Source: Pontibacter actiniarum (GTDB lineage Bacteria > Bacteroidota > Bacteroidia > Cytophagales > Hymenobacteraceae). From it: DNA of 64,000 nucleotides. A program made the position numbers and the translations under genes. Below are positions 30,267 through 37,425 of this stretch, piece by piece. The stretch is taken from positions 2,604,001 to 2,668,000 of the forward strand of contig NZ_CP021235.1 of the NCBI RefSeq assembly GCF_003585765.1, written 5' to 3'. The notes under the pieces are model-generated. The model was given only the letters and a program-made list of their open reading frames with translations, was not told the origin of the DNA and searched no databases. Each line of letters starts with the position of its first letter. The first letter of the stretch is position 1.

Positions 30267-31106
30267 CTATCCTTTCCAGTAGGTCATATCCCTTCTAAAC
30301 AGCGACTTCAGGTCTCGTTTCTTCTTGCCGTTCTTTTTATGAGTTACCTCATAAGCCCGCTGCTCAACCCAGTTGCCCTGGCTGTCATACTTATACTCGT
30401 ACTCTTTATAGTGGATGCTTCCATTAGACCATCTGCTCTGTGAGGAAATCACATCTCCGTACGCGTTATACTTTGAAGTGCTGGGGTAACTGAATTTGTG
30501 GGCGTCCTTAAAGCTAATCATCATGGTATCAATAGACATAACTTCTCCTTTACTGTTCGCGACACTCACAAGAGCCATATTTTCATGCGGCACATACGAG
30601 CCAAGTTCTACTCCGATTAGATTCCCCGGTGGCTCATACAGCCTGAACTCTGTTGGTAAACCTATAGCGTTGTTCTTTAAGTGTACTTCCTTAACAACGG
30701 TTCCTTCCTGGTTATAGTAGGCAATTTTAAGTAAATGCCCGAGGGTATCGTACTCATAAGTAGTGCGGACTTTATTAGAGGGAAATCTTACATTGAGCTG
30801 ATTCAGACTCTTCTCTAGTACAACTCTTCTAACTTTATCGTGCTTGAAGGTGGCGATTGAAACTACTTGTTTTCTCTCATCCAGAACCTGTAGCGAAGTA
30901 GGCAAGCCCAAGCTATCATACTCTGTGATGTCTTGTTTTATTTCAACCCCGTTAGAGTTGTAGAACGTTCTAACCTCCACTATTTGTTTTGGCACACCAC
31001 TGTGCACAGTTGTTTCTTCATTCAAATGAAGAACTGAAAATAAGCTTTGTGCTCTTAAACTGAACACTGTGCATAGCACAATCAAGGCTGTAAGTGATGT
31101 TTTCAC
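30267..31106 (-). CDS. Secreted YD/RHS-repeat-like protein
   Basis: A 279-residue exported protein with a signal peptide ending at LRAQ. It contains strand-turn-strand motifs resembling YD repeats: YEYDTLGHLLKIAYY, KYNAYGDVISSQSRW and YEYKYDSQGNWVEQRAY. Short proteins of this kind are common in Bacteroidota and are not full RHS toxins: no toxin domain or core shell is present. The role is unknown. The C-terminus is lysine-rich. Confidence 0.7.
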   Translation of the reverse strand: MKTSLTALIVLCTVFSLRAQSLFSVLHLNEETTVHSGVPKQIVEVRTFYNSNGVEIKQDITEYDSLGLPTSLQVLDERKQVVSIATFKHDKVRRVVLEKSLNQLNVRFPSNKVRTTYEYDTLGHLLKIAYYNQEGTVVKEVHLKNNAIGLPTEFRLYEPPGNLIGVELGSYVPHENMALVSVANSKGEVMSIDTMMISFKDAHKFSYPSTSKYNAYGDVISSQSRWSNGSIHYKEYEYKYDSQGNWVEQRAYEVTHKKNGKKKRDLKSLFRRDMTYWKG

Positions 31107-31139
31107 GCAGTTAATGATATTCTTCAGGTTACGTTGGAG

Positions 31140-31472
31140 TTACTCTTCAAACTGTATCGGTTCTCTAAGCCATCTGTAGTTAATAAAGGTGATTATAGAA
31201 GTTACCACACAAAATACAACCTGCCCTCCTAGGCCAACAACCATTTCGAATTTACGAGTACCTATAGAATACCAGATCATGATGATAAACAGCACCAGGT
31301 TAGCTAGCCATGCAACTAAAAATGTGTTTTTTGTATGGGTATAAAGGCTCAATGTACTTTCAACATCTACACTTTCAAAGATGTAGTAGAGAATCAGGTT
31401 AATAAACGTCCCAAAAGCCGAACCTAGAAACGATAGAAACAAAATTGTGTAAATGTACAACAGTATATACAT
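31140..31472 (-). CDS. Hypothetical small membrane protein
   Basis: A 110-residue protein with three probable membrane segments: YILLYIYTILFLSFLGSAFG, TFLVAWLANLVLFIIMIWYS and GLGGQVVFCVVTSIITFINY. No family is recognised. It lies 33 bases after the start of the preceding minus-strand gene and 80 bases from another small membrane protein, so the genes may share a transcript. Confidence 0.6.
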   Translation of the reverse strand: MYILLYIYTILFLSFLGSAFGTFINLILYYIFESVDVESTLSLYTHTKNTFLVAWLANLVLFIIMIWYSIGTRKFEMVVGLGGQVVFCVVTSIITFINYRWLREPIQFEE

Positions 31473-31552
31473 AGGCTGGTGATGCCTTTATTCTAGGGCA
31501 ATGGCTTTAAGAAAATGATCTAATAGGTCTGTTAAAAGGCGCCACAGTAACT

Positions 31553-31876
31553 TCAGGTATGATTAGATGGCATTTTCCTCTCTTTTCTAACTCTTGTCAT
31601 CACAATTATTCCAAATGAAACTAAGTTAGCTAAGTTATAAGATGTACCTAGTGCTCCGCCAAGTAAAAATGAACTAAATCCCCAGATCAAAAATGAAAAA
31701 CCACAAATTAAGTAGACGATAACCCTTGCTTCAGACTGCTTCTTTCCCCAGATCAAAGCTAGTAGTAAAGAGATGAGGGCCAAAGCCCAAATTAGGTACA
31801 CGAACAGCTCTGCTAAAAAACTAATTGCTTTTACACCACCTTCGGCATAGCTACCTAGTGGAAACAAAAGAAACAC
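31553..31876 (-). CDS. Hypothetical small membrane protein with no normal start codon
   Basis: A 107-residue protein from a GTG codon at 31876, with three membrane segments and a basic C-terminus (RVRKER). The frame continues upstream without a stop to 31942 and reads INKLLTSHKRLLWLLV just before FLLFPLGSYAEGG. Together these make a typical N-terminal signal or anchor, but the expected start position holds ATA (31919-31921) and there is no ATG in frame. Either the GTG is used, or the natural start has mutated and the gene is decaying. Confidence 0.5.
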   Translation of the reverse strand: MFLLFPLGSYAEGGVKAISFLAELFVYLIWALALISLLLALIWGKKQSEARVIVYLICGFSFLIWGFSSFLLGGALGTSYNLANLVSFGIIVMTRVRKERKMPSNHT

Positions 31877-31991
31877 TAACAGCCAAAGCAGCCGTTTATG
31901 GCTAGTTAAGAGCTTGTTTATCTTCTTTTTTGGGTATAGATTTCACGAATGGACTTGGCTGTATAGCGGCGTAGCCAACTTAGAGATGTAG

Positions 31992-32205
31992 TTATAAGAT
32001 TTTACTTTTCCTTCGACTTGTGTAGAAGATCACATATAAAGCCGAAAAGACCAAGGAAAACACTACTGTACTACCACTGAAGTTCTGCAAATACCAAAAA
32101 AAAGATAACTATAAGAACTATAGCCGCGCAGACAGTATAAGAAATAAACCTTATATACAGGTAGTTCCCCCCTCTCCTACGCGTCTTTTTTAATGACAGG
32201 TGTGC
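31992..32205 (-). pseudogene. Frameshifted small membrane protein gene
   Basis: On the minus strand one frame reads KKTRRRGGNYLYIRFISY then TVCAAIVLIVIFFLVFAELQW and stops at 32071-32073. A second frame continues as YLQNFSGSTVVFSLVFSALY then VIFYTSRRKSKIL and stops at 31992. The two parts join in sense at an 8-base homopolymer (32096-32103), as a two-helix membrane protein with a basic tail. No in-frame ATG is present at the N-terminus. It is therefore a decayed gene, or less likely a slippage-controlled gene or a sequencing error. It directly follows the 32207 gene. Confidence 0.55.
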
Positions 32206-32206
32206 C

Positions 32207-33736
32207 CTAGTTCAGTTCTAGCTTACCGTAGGCTGTTTCGTACTGTTTCAGTCTGGGGTCTCTGAAGATCCTGAGCTGGTACTGCCCCTTCTCGATTTCA
32301 ATGAAGTGGTTCATGTCCAGCGTGAAACCCAGCATATCCTGCTCCTTGAACAGCGGGTAGCGCTTCATCTCTCCACTGGCGTTTATCTCGAGGGCAACGG
32401 GCATAGCCTGCTGCTGCTTAATTAAATTGCCGGCCTTTGCGCCAGAAGGCTCCAACGACAGGTTCTCGAAGTTCTCATTGTAGATCACCAGCAGCCCGGA
32501 ACTAGTGGCAAAGCTGCGATGGGAGTTTGCTCTACCATCTCTCGTCAGCTGCCCTTTGTAAAGCGTGTTTTCCCAAAGCCTGTCCAACTGCTGGTTCAGC
32601 CCCACAAAGATAACAGGCCCCGAAACAGGATAGCTGCTGTACTTGGTGGTTTTGATGAAGTTACATTCCAACGAAAAGATATATTCCCCGGAGTGCAACC
32701 GCTGCAAATTCTTAACCGTCAAAAACAGGCCTTTGCCGCCGTACTTTTTGGCTAGCTTCTCCGACGTTGGCGTCAGCAGGCCGCTGTAGCTCATCCCCTT
32801 CTCCAGGTGGCTCACTCTATAGCCCACTTTTCTACCGGCGTTGTACACCGACACCACCACCGGCTCATTGTCAGGTGTGAGGAAGAACCTGCTGTCGTAG
32901 TACTCCTTGATGCCCGGCTCCCCTACCTGCACCTGCTTTATTTTCTGGGATTTAGAGTCATAGGTCATCACCAGCGGGATGGCTTTGTTTTTCGCGCCGG
33001 CCATAACGATGAGCCGCTTGGCACGCGGGTCCACCTGCCCGTAGAGGTATAATCTCCTGTCGTTGCCAATGGCTACATCCGTCAGTACCAGGTGATCTTC
33101 CATAGAGGCCACGTCGATGGAGGTTTTGTAGAGTTCAGCGAAGTGCTGGCTGAAAGCCTTCACCTCGATACGATCCGCCGCGCCCCTGTCGGTATACTCC
33201 CGCACGATGGCGTAGGACTTTTTATCAGGGGAAGAGGTAAAATAGATGGGCGAGCTGTAGCTTTTCTTCTCATCAAAAGTAGTCAGGAGCAGCGGTGTGC
33301 CCAGGGCTTTCATTTTGGAGCTAAGCTCGTTGACGTACACAAACTCTTTGTTCTTCTCCTTATCGCTCACCGAATACAGCACATAGAACTTATTGCTGGC
33401 GCTCACAAAGCCGTGGATGAAGACCTTCTGGTTTTCGCTGACTTCCATTTCGGAGGTCAGGAACCTGGTTTCGGAGAAGTTGACGTAATCCTTGAACTCC
33501 CCGATCTGCAGGGCCTTACCGGCCCCGGTGCTGAAGCCCTGGTAGGCTATTTTGTTCTTCACGTCGAAGAAGGAGAACTTCCCCGCAGTGGAGCCATACT
33601 TCAGCTGCAGGCGGCTGGGAGGCTCGGCGAATTTTTCCCGGAGCTCGTTTCCTTTCAGCATATCCCCGAGCTGCGCATCATAAGACTGGGCACAAAGGGT
33701 AAAAGGAAGAAACAGTAAGAGTAGAAGTTTTTTCAT
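32207..33736 (-). CDS. Hypothetical secreted protein
   Basis: A 509-residue protein with a signal peptide (MKKLLLLLFLPFTLCAQ). The rest is strand-rich, with repeated patterns such as FSFFDVKNKIAYQGFSTG and VYVNELSSKMKALGTPLLLTT. It may form a beta-propeller-like fold of the kind seen in Bacteroidota surface or periplasmic proteins; that is a guess from the pattern. No catalytic motif is seen. Codon use is closer to the main chromosome than its immediate neighbours. Confidence 0.7.
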   Translation of the reverse strand: MKKLLLLLFLPFTLCAQSYDAQLGDMLKGNELREKFAEPPSRLQLKYGSTAGKFSFFDVKNKIAYQGFSTGAGKALQIGEFKDYVNFSETRFLTSEMEVSENQKVFIHGFVSASNKFYVLYSVSDKEKNKEFVYVNELSSKMKALGTPLLLTTFDEKKSYSSPIYFTSSPDKKSYAIVREYTDRGAADRIEVKAFSQHFAELYKTSIDVASMEDHLVLTDVAIGNDRRLYLYGQVDPRAKRLIVMAGAKNKAIPLVMTYDSKSQKIKQVQVGEPGIKEYYDSRFFLTPDNEPVVVSVYNAGRKVGYRVSHLEKGMSYSGLLTPTSEKLAKKYGGKGLFLTVKNLQRLHSGEYIFSLECNFIKTTKYSSYPVSGPVIFVGLNQQLDRLWENTLYKGQLTRDGRANSHRSFATSSGLLVIYNENFENLSLEPSGAKAGNLIKQQQAMPVALEINASGEMKRYPLFKEQDMLGFTLDMNHFIEIEKGQYQLRIFRDPRLKQYETAYGKLELN

Positions 33737-33903
33737 GCTTTTAAGTATTAAGTTGTTTTATAGTTGATCATACAAAGCCCGTTTAAGTAAGGGCCTGTTT
33801 GTTTCTCTCATAGGCAGCTCTGGGCCGCTTGTCTTCATTTCAGCAACAATTTAGGAAGATATAGTTGAAGCTGTTACTGTTCTGTGCGTTCTTCTGGGAT
33901 TCT

Positions 33904-33918
33904 TGCCTGTGTAGGCTT
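33904..33918. repeat. 15-bp direct repeat, copy 1
   Basis: TGCCTGTGTAGGCTT occurs here and at 35591-35605. It contains a small inverted repeat (GCCT...AGGC). The two copies flank the stretch with gene remnants and the DUF805 gene. Confidence 0.5.
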
Positions 33919-33960
33919 CAGCTTTACTAGCACAAACACTTCTTGGTTAGGACAGCCGCA

Positions 33961-34155
33961 TCAACAAAAGCTAAACCAATCTTTCTCTGTATAAGTCTCC
34001 CAACTACCAGGGTACTTCTCCTTTGTTTCTACTTTAACCGATTCAGGAATCGGCTCCTGATGATAGTTAAGGCCTTTATCCTTCAGGAAAGCTACTACTT
34101 CCATTTTAAACTCATGCTGCTCGGAGACCAAGTCTAAAACAGCCTTTCGTAGTGC
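33961..34155 (-). pseudogene. Gene fragment or small gene
   Basis: The frame reads ALRKAVLDLVSEQHEFKMEV then VAFLKDKGLNYHQEPIPESV and KVETKEKYPGSWETYTEKDW, ending FSFC. This is amphipathic, charged, protein-like sequence. An internal ATG at 34104 gives 47 residues. Upstream the same frame continues across a TAG (34156-34158) into FLQVFEGQEVLIF, so the frame appears interrupted rather than newly started. The product is not recognised. It is more likely a remnant than an intact gene. Confidence 0.4.
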
Positions 34156-34205
34156 CTAAAAAATCAAAACTTCCTGTCCCTCAAACACCTGCAAAAAACC
34201 TTGGC

Positions 34206-34529
34206 TTAATACGTTGAAGAATAGTTTTCACGATTTTGGTTCCACAACATCCTCCACTTGTTCATTATACCAACTGCTTCATCCCCATCATCCATGTTGA
34301 TTCCTCTGACATGGAACCACAGGTACAATGAATCAACTTGCTCCTTTTTCTTTTCAGCATCCGCTGCTCCTTCCATTACTTCATCAGCAAGCTCATAATA
34401 TAGGTCTTTATTAGATTCTATTACAACTGAAGGTGTTCTTTCCTGATTAGATGAATGGATAATTCTTGGCCCAACGTTATAGAGAATCATGGTCATCAAC
34501 AACACGGCTAAACCTACTTGCTTTATCAT
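34206..34529 (-). CDS. Hypothetical membrane-anchored protein
   Basis: A 107-residue protein with one N-terminal membrane helix (GLAVLLMTMILYNVG), then a charged helical domain rich in Glu, Asp and Lys, ending in an Asn/Arg/Tyr-rich tail. No family is recognised. It lies between two gene remnants in the AT-rich stretch. Confidence 0.55.
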   Translation of the reverse strand: MIKQVGLAVLLMTMILYNVGPRIIHSSNQERTPSVVIESNKDLYYELADEVMEGAADAEKKKEQVDSLYLWFHVRGINMDDGDEAVGIMNKWRMLWNQNRENYSSTY

Positions 34530-34550
34530 AAACTATCTTTAGCTACAGTT

Positions 34551-34673
34551 TCACTCATTGGCAGGGATGTCTGCTTTTTCTCTATTCTTGTCCTCCTTTA
34601 CCAGGGCAGCTCCTTCAGTTAGCATCTTTAGGTCCTCCAATATATTCAATTCTGTAGTTTTCCGCGCAATAAG
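34551..34673 (-). pseudogene. Small gene remnant
   Basis: An open frame of 40 codons without an ATG start reads LIARKTTELNILEDLKMLTE then GAALVKEDKNREKADIPANE and stops at 34551. The charged helical sequence looks coding. In an overlapping frame, a 45-codon ATG frame encodes FRSCGISVSGANTGSIKVAL and then LELVAYCAENYRIEYIGGPK. The two together suggest a frameshifted short gene. No product is recognised. Confidence 0.3.
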
Positions 34674-34829
34674 CTACTAGCTCTAACAAGGCTACTTTTA
34701 TGCTACCAGTGTTAGCTCCACTTACACTAATCCCACAGCTCCTAAAAAACATCAGTTAAACCACCTGTCTGTTACTATATATTGCTTAACTTGTGTTTTA
34801 ATCTTTCCAACAATTTAAAACAAACTAGT

Positions 34830-35228
34830 ATGTCAAACATCTTCTCTTTTAGCGGAAGAATCCGCAGAACCGAGTACGCCGTTACGCAAATTGTTTTATC
34901 ATTCGTAGGCGGCATCCTCTTCTTTATTTTCGGGGCTTCGCTTTTTGCCGGCGAGTCGGCAGCAGTTGGGGCAATGGTCTGTCTCTTTATTACCATGCTC
35001 TTGCTTAGCTGGGTTAGCCTTGCTGCTGGCACCAAAAGATGCCATGACCGCGGGAACTCAGGCTTTTTTCAGCTGATCCCTTTCTACGGACTCTGGATGC
35101 TGTTCGGCGACGGTGACCACGGAGGCAACCGCTACGGAAATGACCCGAAAGGACGCATGAGCCAGGCGGACCTTTTTAGAGCCACCGCTTCTGCTCAGGC
35201 TCCTCAAGAGGCTCCTGTAAGTATCTAA
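34830..35228 (+). CDS. DUF805 domain membrane protein
   Basis: A 132-residue inner-membrane protein of the DUF805 family. It begins with the family's typical block (FSFSGRIRRTEY), has two or three membrane helices and the GTKRCHDRGNSGFFQLIPFYGLWMLFGDGDHGGNRYGNDP end block. The function of the family is unknown. The start at 34830 was chosen because the family begins there; an upstream Met at 34782 adds a non-family stretch. Followed by a strong terminator. Confidence 0.9.
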   Translation: MSNIFSFSGRIRRTEYAVTQIVLSFVGGILFFIFGASLFAGESAAVGAMVCLFITMLLLSWVSLAAGTKRCHDRGNSGFFQLIPFYGLWMLFGDGDHGGNRYGNDPKGRMSQADLFRATASAQAPQEAPVSI

Positions 35229-35229
35229 A

Positions 35230-35267
35230 ACAAGAAGGCCCCTGCTTATGAGCAAGGGCCTTCTTGT
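35230..35267 (+). terminator. Terminator of the DUF805 gene
   Basis: A 12-bp perfect stem ACAAGAAGGCCC / GGGCCTTCTTGT just after the stop codon, ending in a T-rich tract. Confidence 0.88.
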
Positions 35268-35613
35268 TCTACTTTTCCACGGGCAACCCTTCGCACCTTT
35301 CACGGAAAGGAATATGCAGCGGTATTCAGGGTTTTGAAAGTACATATCAGGAAAGCCAAGAAACTGGTAAATAGAGAGAGTTACCTGGCTATAGAGCTGA
35401 TCCCGTTTAGGTGAATACCTCCAACAACTTCCTGTTACCACAGACAGGAGCGAATAACTTACGCTAAAAGCGCATTCAATGCAACGAATGCTGCTCGCTG
35501 CTTTACTCTGAAAGCGATCTCCTGTTTGTTCCTCACTTAACCCATACTACAGCTTAACCGCTGCCTCCTTCAAGCTTCGCCAGTATCCGGTGCCTGTGTA
35601 GGCTTAAAAGAAA
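35268..35613. other. Intergenic region, no gene seen
   Basis: About 345 bases between two convergent terminators. No supported open frame. It holds the second copy of the 15-bp repeat at 35591-35605. Confidence 0.5.
35591..35605. repeat. 15-bp direct repeat, copy 2
   Basis: TGCCTGTGTAGGCTT, identical to 33904-33918 and in the same orientation, about 1.7 kb away. Confidence 0.5.
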
Positions 35614-35641
35614 AAATCCCTCTTCGGTGGCAGAGGGATTT
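35614..35641 (-). terminator. Terminator of the TPR protein gene
   Basis: AAATCCCTCT / AGAGGGATTT, 10-bp perfect stem with an 8-nt loop, 37 bases after the minus-strand stop codon, with A6 on the opposite flank giving a U-tract. Confidence 0.85.
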
Positions 35642-35677
35642 AAACCTAATGGGCAGGAAATGCCTGAAGCACAACCC

Positions 35678-36880
35678 TTACATGTTGTTCTGGCTGCTGT
35701 TGTAACGACTCTTTTGATCGGCAAGTACTACTTGTAGTTCTTTTGCCAGGTTCTCATACTTACTAACATCCAGCATCTTTATCTTATTAAGATGCTTCTC
35801 AGCTTCTTCAAAATTATTCAGCCACATATAGGCTTCTGCACAGTTCAAGTGTGTGGCAGCGGCTACCTTGGCATCTACTCGTGCTTTCTTATTTTTCGGA
35901 TCCGCTTCTTTCAGCGCATTATTCCACAACTCTAGTGCCTTTTCCAGCTCAGCCACCGCTTCCGCTTTCTTCTCCTGGTTGGCTAATTTGCTGTAGCCTG
36001 TGGTCGCACTTTCAAAGGCTTGGTTAAAGTCATCGTAAGAAACTTTCTTGTCCTTGATATTGAGGACTGTGGTTGCTCTCAACATAGGATTGTAGCCGTA
36101 CTGGCTGGCGAGTTCCTCCTTCACGATGTTCATATTTTTTAGAATGATCGCATCGTCCAGCCCGCGCAGGAAGTTGTTCTGGTTTATAGCCCAGTGCTTT
36201 TCAAGGCCGTCCTGTGTTTTATACTCACCTGTTTTTGCTACTGTTAGTTCACTTAGCGCTTCGATAGGCGACTCATAGAGCACTTGCCCATCCTTATTTT
36301 GTACTCGCAGCGTAATCGGATGATTATAAGACACCTCATAGTAATAATACGTAGTGGTGATGTCTTTTCCATCTTTCTTAATCATCGATTCCCTTGTCTG
36401 CGGCACAACGTCTACCACCGAAAAACCGTGCAACAGCACCGTTACCTGCACATCGGCATCGGCATCTTGCCGGGTATAACTCGGTATCTGTACATAGGAA
36501 TTGGCAAGGCTATTGCCATCATGGATTTTCGCAACGTATGGGTCCTTGCCAATAACGGGACCTTTAGGCTTGCCCTCATCCAGTATTATTTTGCTAAAGG
36601 CCTTCGCCCCCAAAGATTTTTGCTTGTACTCAGCCTTCTCGGCGGCGGCAGTCGCTTTGATATCCTCCACTTCCTGCTGGCGTGCTTCTTTGGCAGCCTC
36701 TACCTCTTCTTTATAGGCAATCTCTACTTTACCCGAGAAGGTTTTCGCTTCTTTTGGTAGAGGCTGTAATGGAAGCCTCATGTAGTTAAAGCTTACCTTC
36801 TCAAGGTTGATATCCTGCGCAACGACTATTCCTGACAGCAGAACAAAGGATAATGCAGCTGGTAAAAGTTTTTTGTACAT
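35678..36880 (-). CDS. Secreted TPR-like repeat protein
   Basis: A 400-residue exported protein with a signal peptide (ending near VVAQ). The N-terminal half is strand-rich. A helical, Lys/Glu-rich segment (about 55-90) looks like a coiled coil. The C-terminal third has TPR-like helices, including AVAELEKALELWNNALKEAD and HLNCAEAYMWLNNFEEAEKHLNKI. No enzyme motif is seen, so it probably mediates protein contacts in the periplasm or envelope. Single gene with its own terminator. Confidence 0.7.
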   Translation of the reverse strand: MYKKLLPAALSFVLLSGIVVAQDINLEKVSFNYMRLPLQPLPKEAKTFSGKVEIAYKEEVEAAKEARQQEVEDIKATAAAEKAEYKQKSLGAKAFSKIILDEGKPKGPVIGKDPYVAKIHDGNSLANSYVQIPSYTRQDADADVQVTVLLHGFSVVDVVPQTRESMIKKDGKDITTTYYYYEVSYNHPITLRVQNKDGQVLYESPIEALSELTVAKTGEYKTQDGLEKHWAINQNNFLRGLDDAIILKNMNIVKEELASQYGYNPMLRATTVLNIKDKKVSYDDFNQAFESATTGYSKLANQEKKAEAVAELEKALELWNNALKEADPKNKKARVDAKVAAATHLNCAEAYMWLNNFEEAEKHLNKIKMLDVSKYENLAKELQVVLADQKSRYNSSQNNM

Positions 36881-37425
36881 AAGTTTGTCTTGTATTAAAT
36901 ATTTCTGGCAAATGTAGATAATTACCTGTGCAATCCTAGCTTATTTAAAACGAATACCAATGTATTACCATGCAACTTCATATGTAAAGCTTACCTAGTT
37001 ATCTAATGGGTGTGTTTGAAGGGAATTTGGAAGCAACATGTCCCAATTTATCACTTGGTGAGGTCAGTCTTACAGCTGGTTTAGCATAGTACTTGCGAGG
37101 CTACTAAAACGCCCTTCATGATTCTAACCGTACAATTTCCGGCACTCCTCACATACTGAAGCTCATCCATAAAAGGTACTTTAAAAAGTCTAATATTTAC
37201 ATAGGAGATGCCTTAAGTTCGTATTTATTCGTGGCGAAGCCTGCCGCTCTTCGCAGTATGGACACATACCGCCGTTCTGCTGTTGAGCAAGTAACGCGCG
37301 GTGCTGCTGCTGAATTGAGCAACTTTGATTCTCGTTAAAGCGCCGGCTCGACTTTTACAGGAGCGTCAGCAGTATAAGGGTGCTCTTACTCTAATGAGTT
37401 CTTTCCTTACTAAATGCTGTTATTT
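36881..37425. other. AT-rich intergenic region, no gene seen
   Basis: About 545 bases between the TPR-like gene and pafA. Neither strand has a supported frame, repeat or RNA signature. It marks the right edge of the accessory stretch. Confidence 0.5.

Noticed and set aside
30267..31106. RHS toxin of a polymorphic toxin system, with the small membrane genes as immunity genes
   Set aside because: The protein has only a few YD-like motifs and no RHS core, PAAR or toxin domain, and none of the neighbours looks like an immunity family.
33904..35605. Possible mobile element bounded by the 15-bp repeats
   Set aside because: No transposase or integrase and no terminal inverted repeats were found; kept only as a repeat pair.
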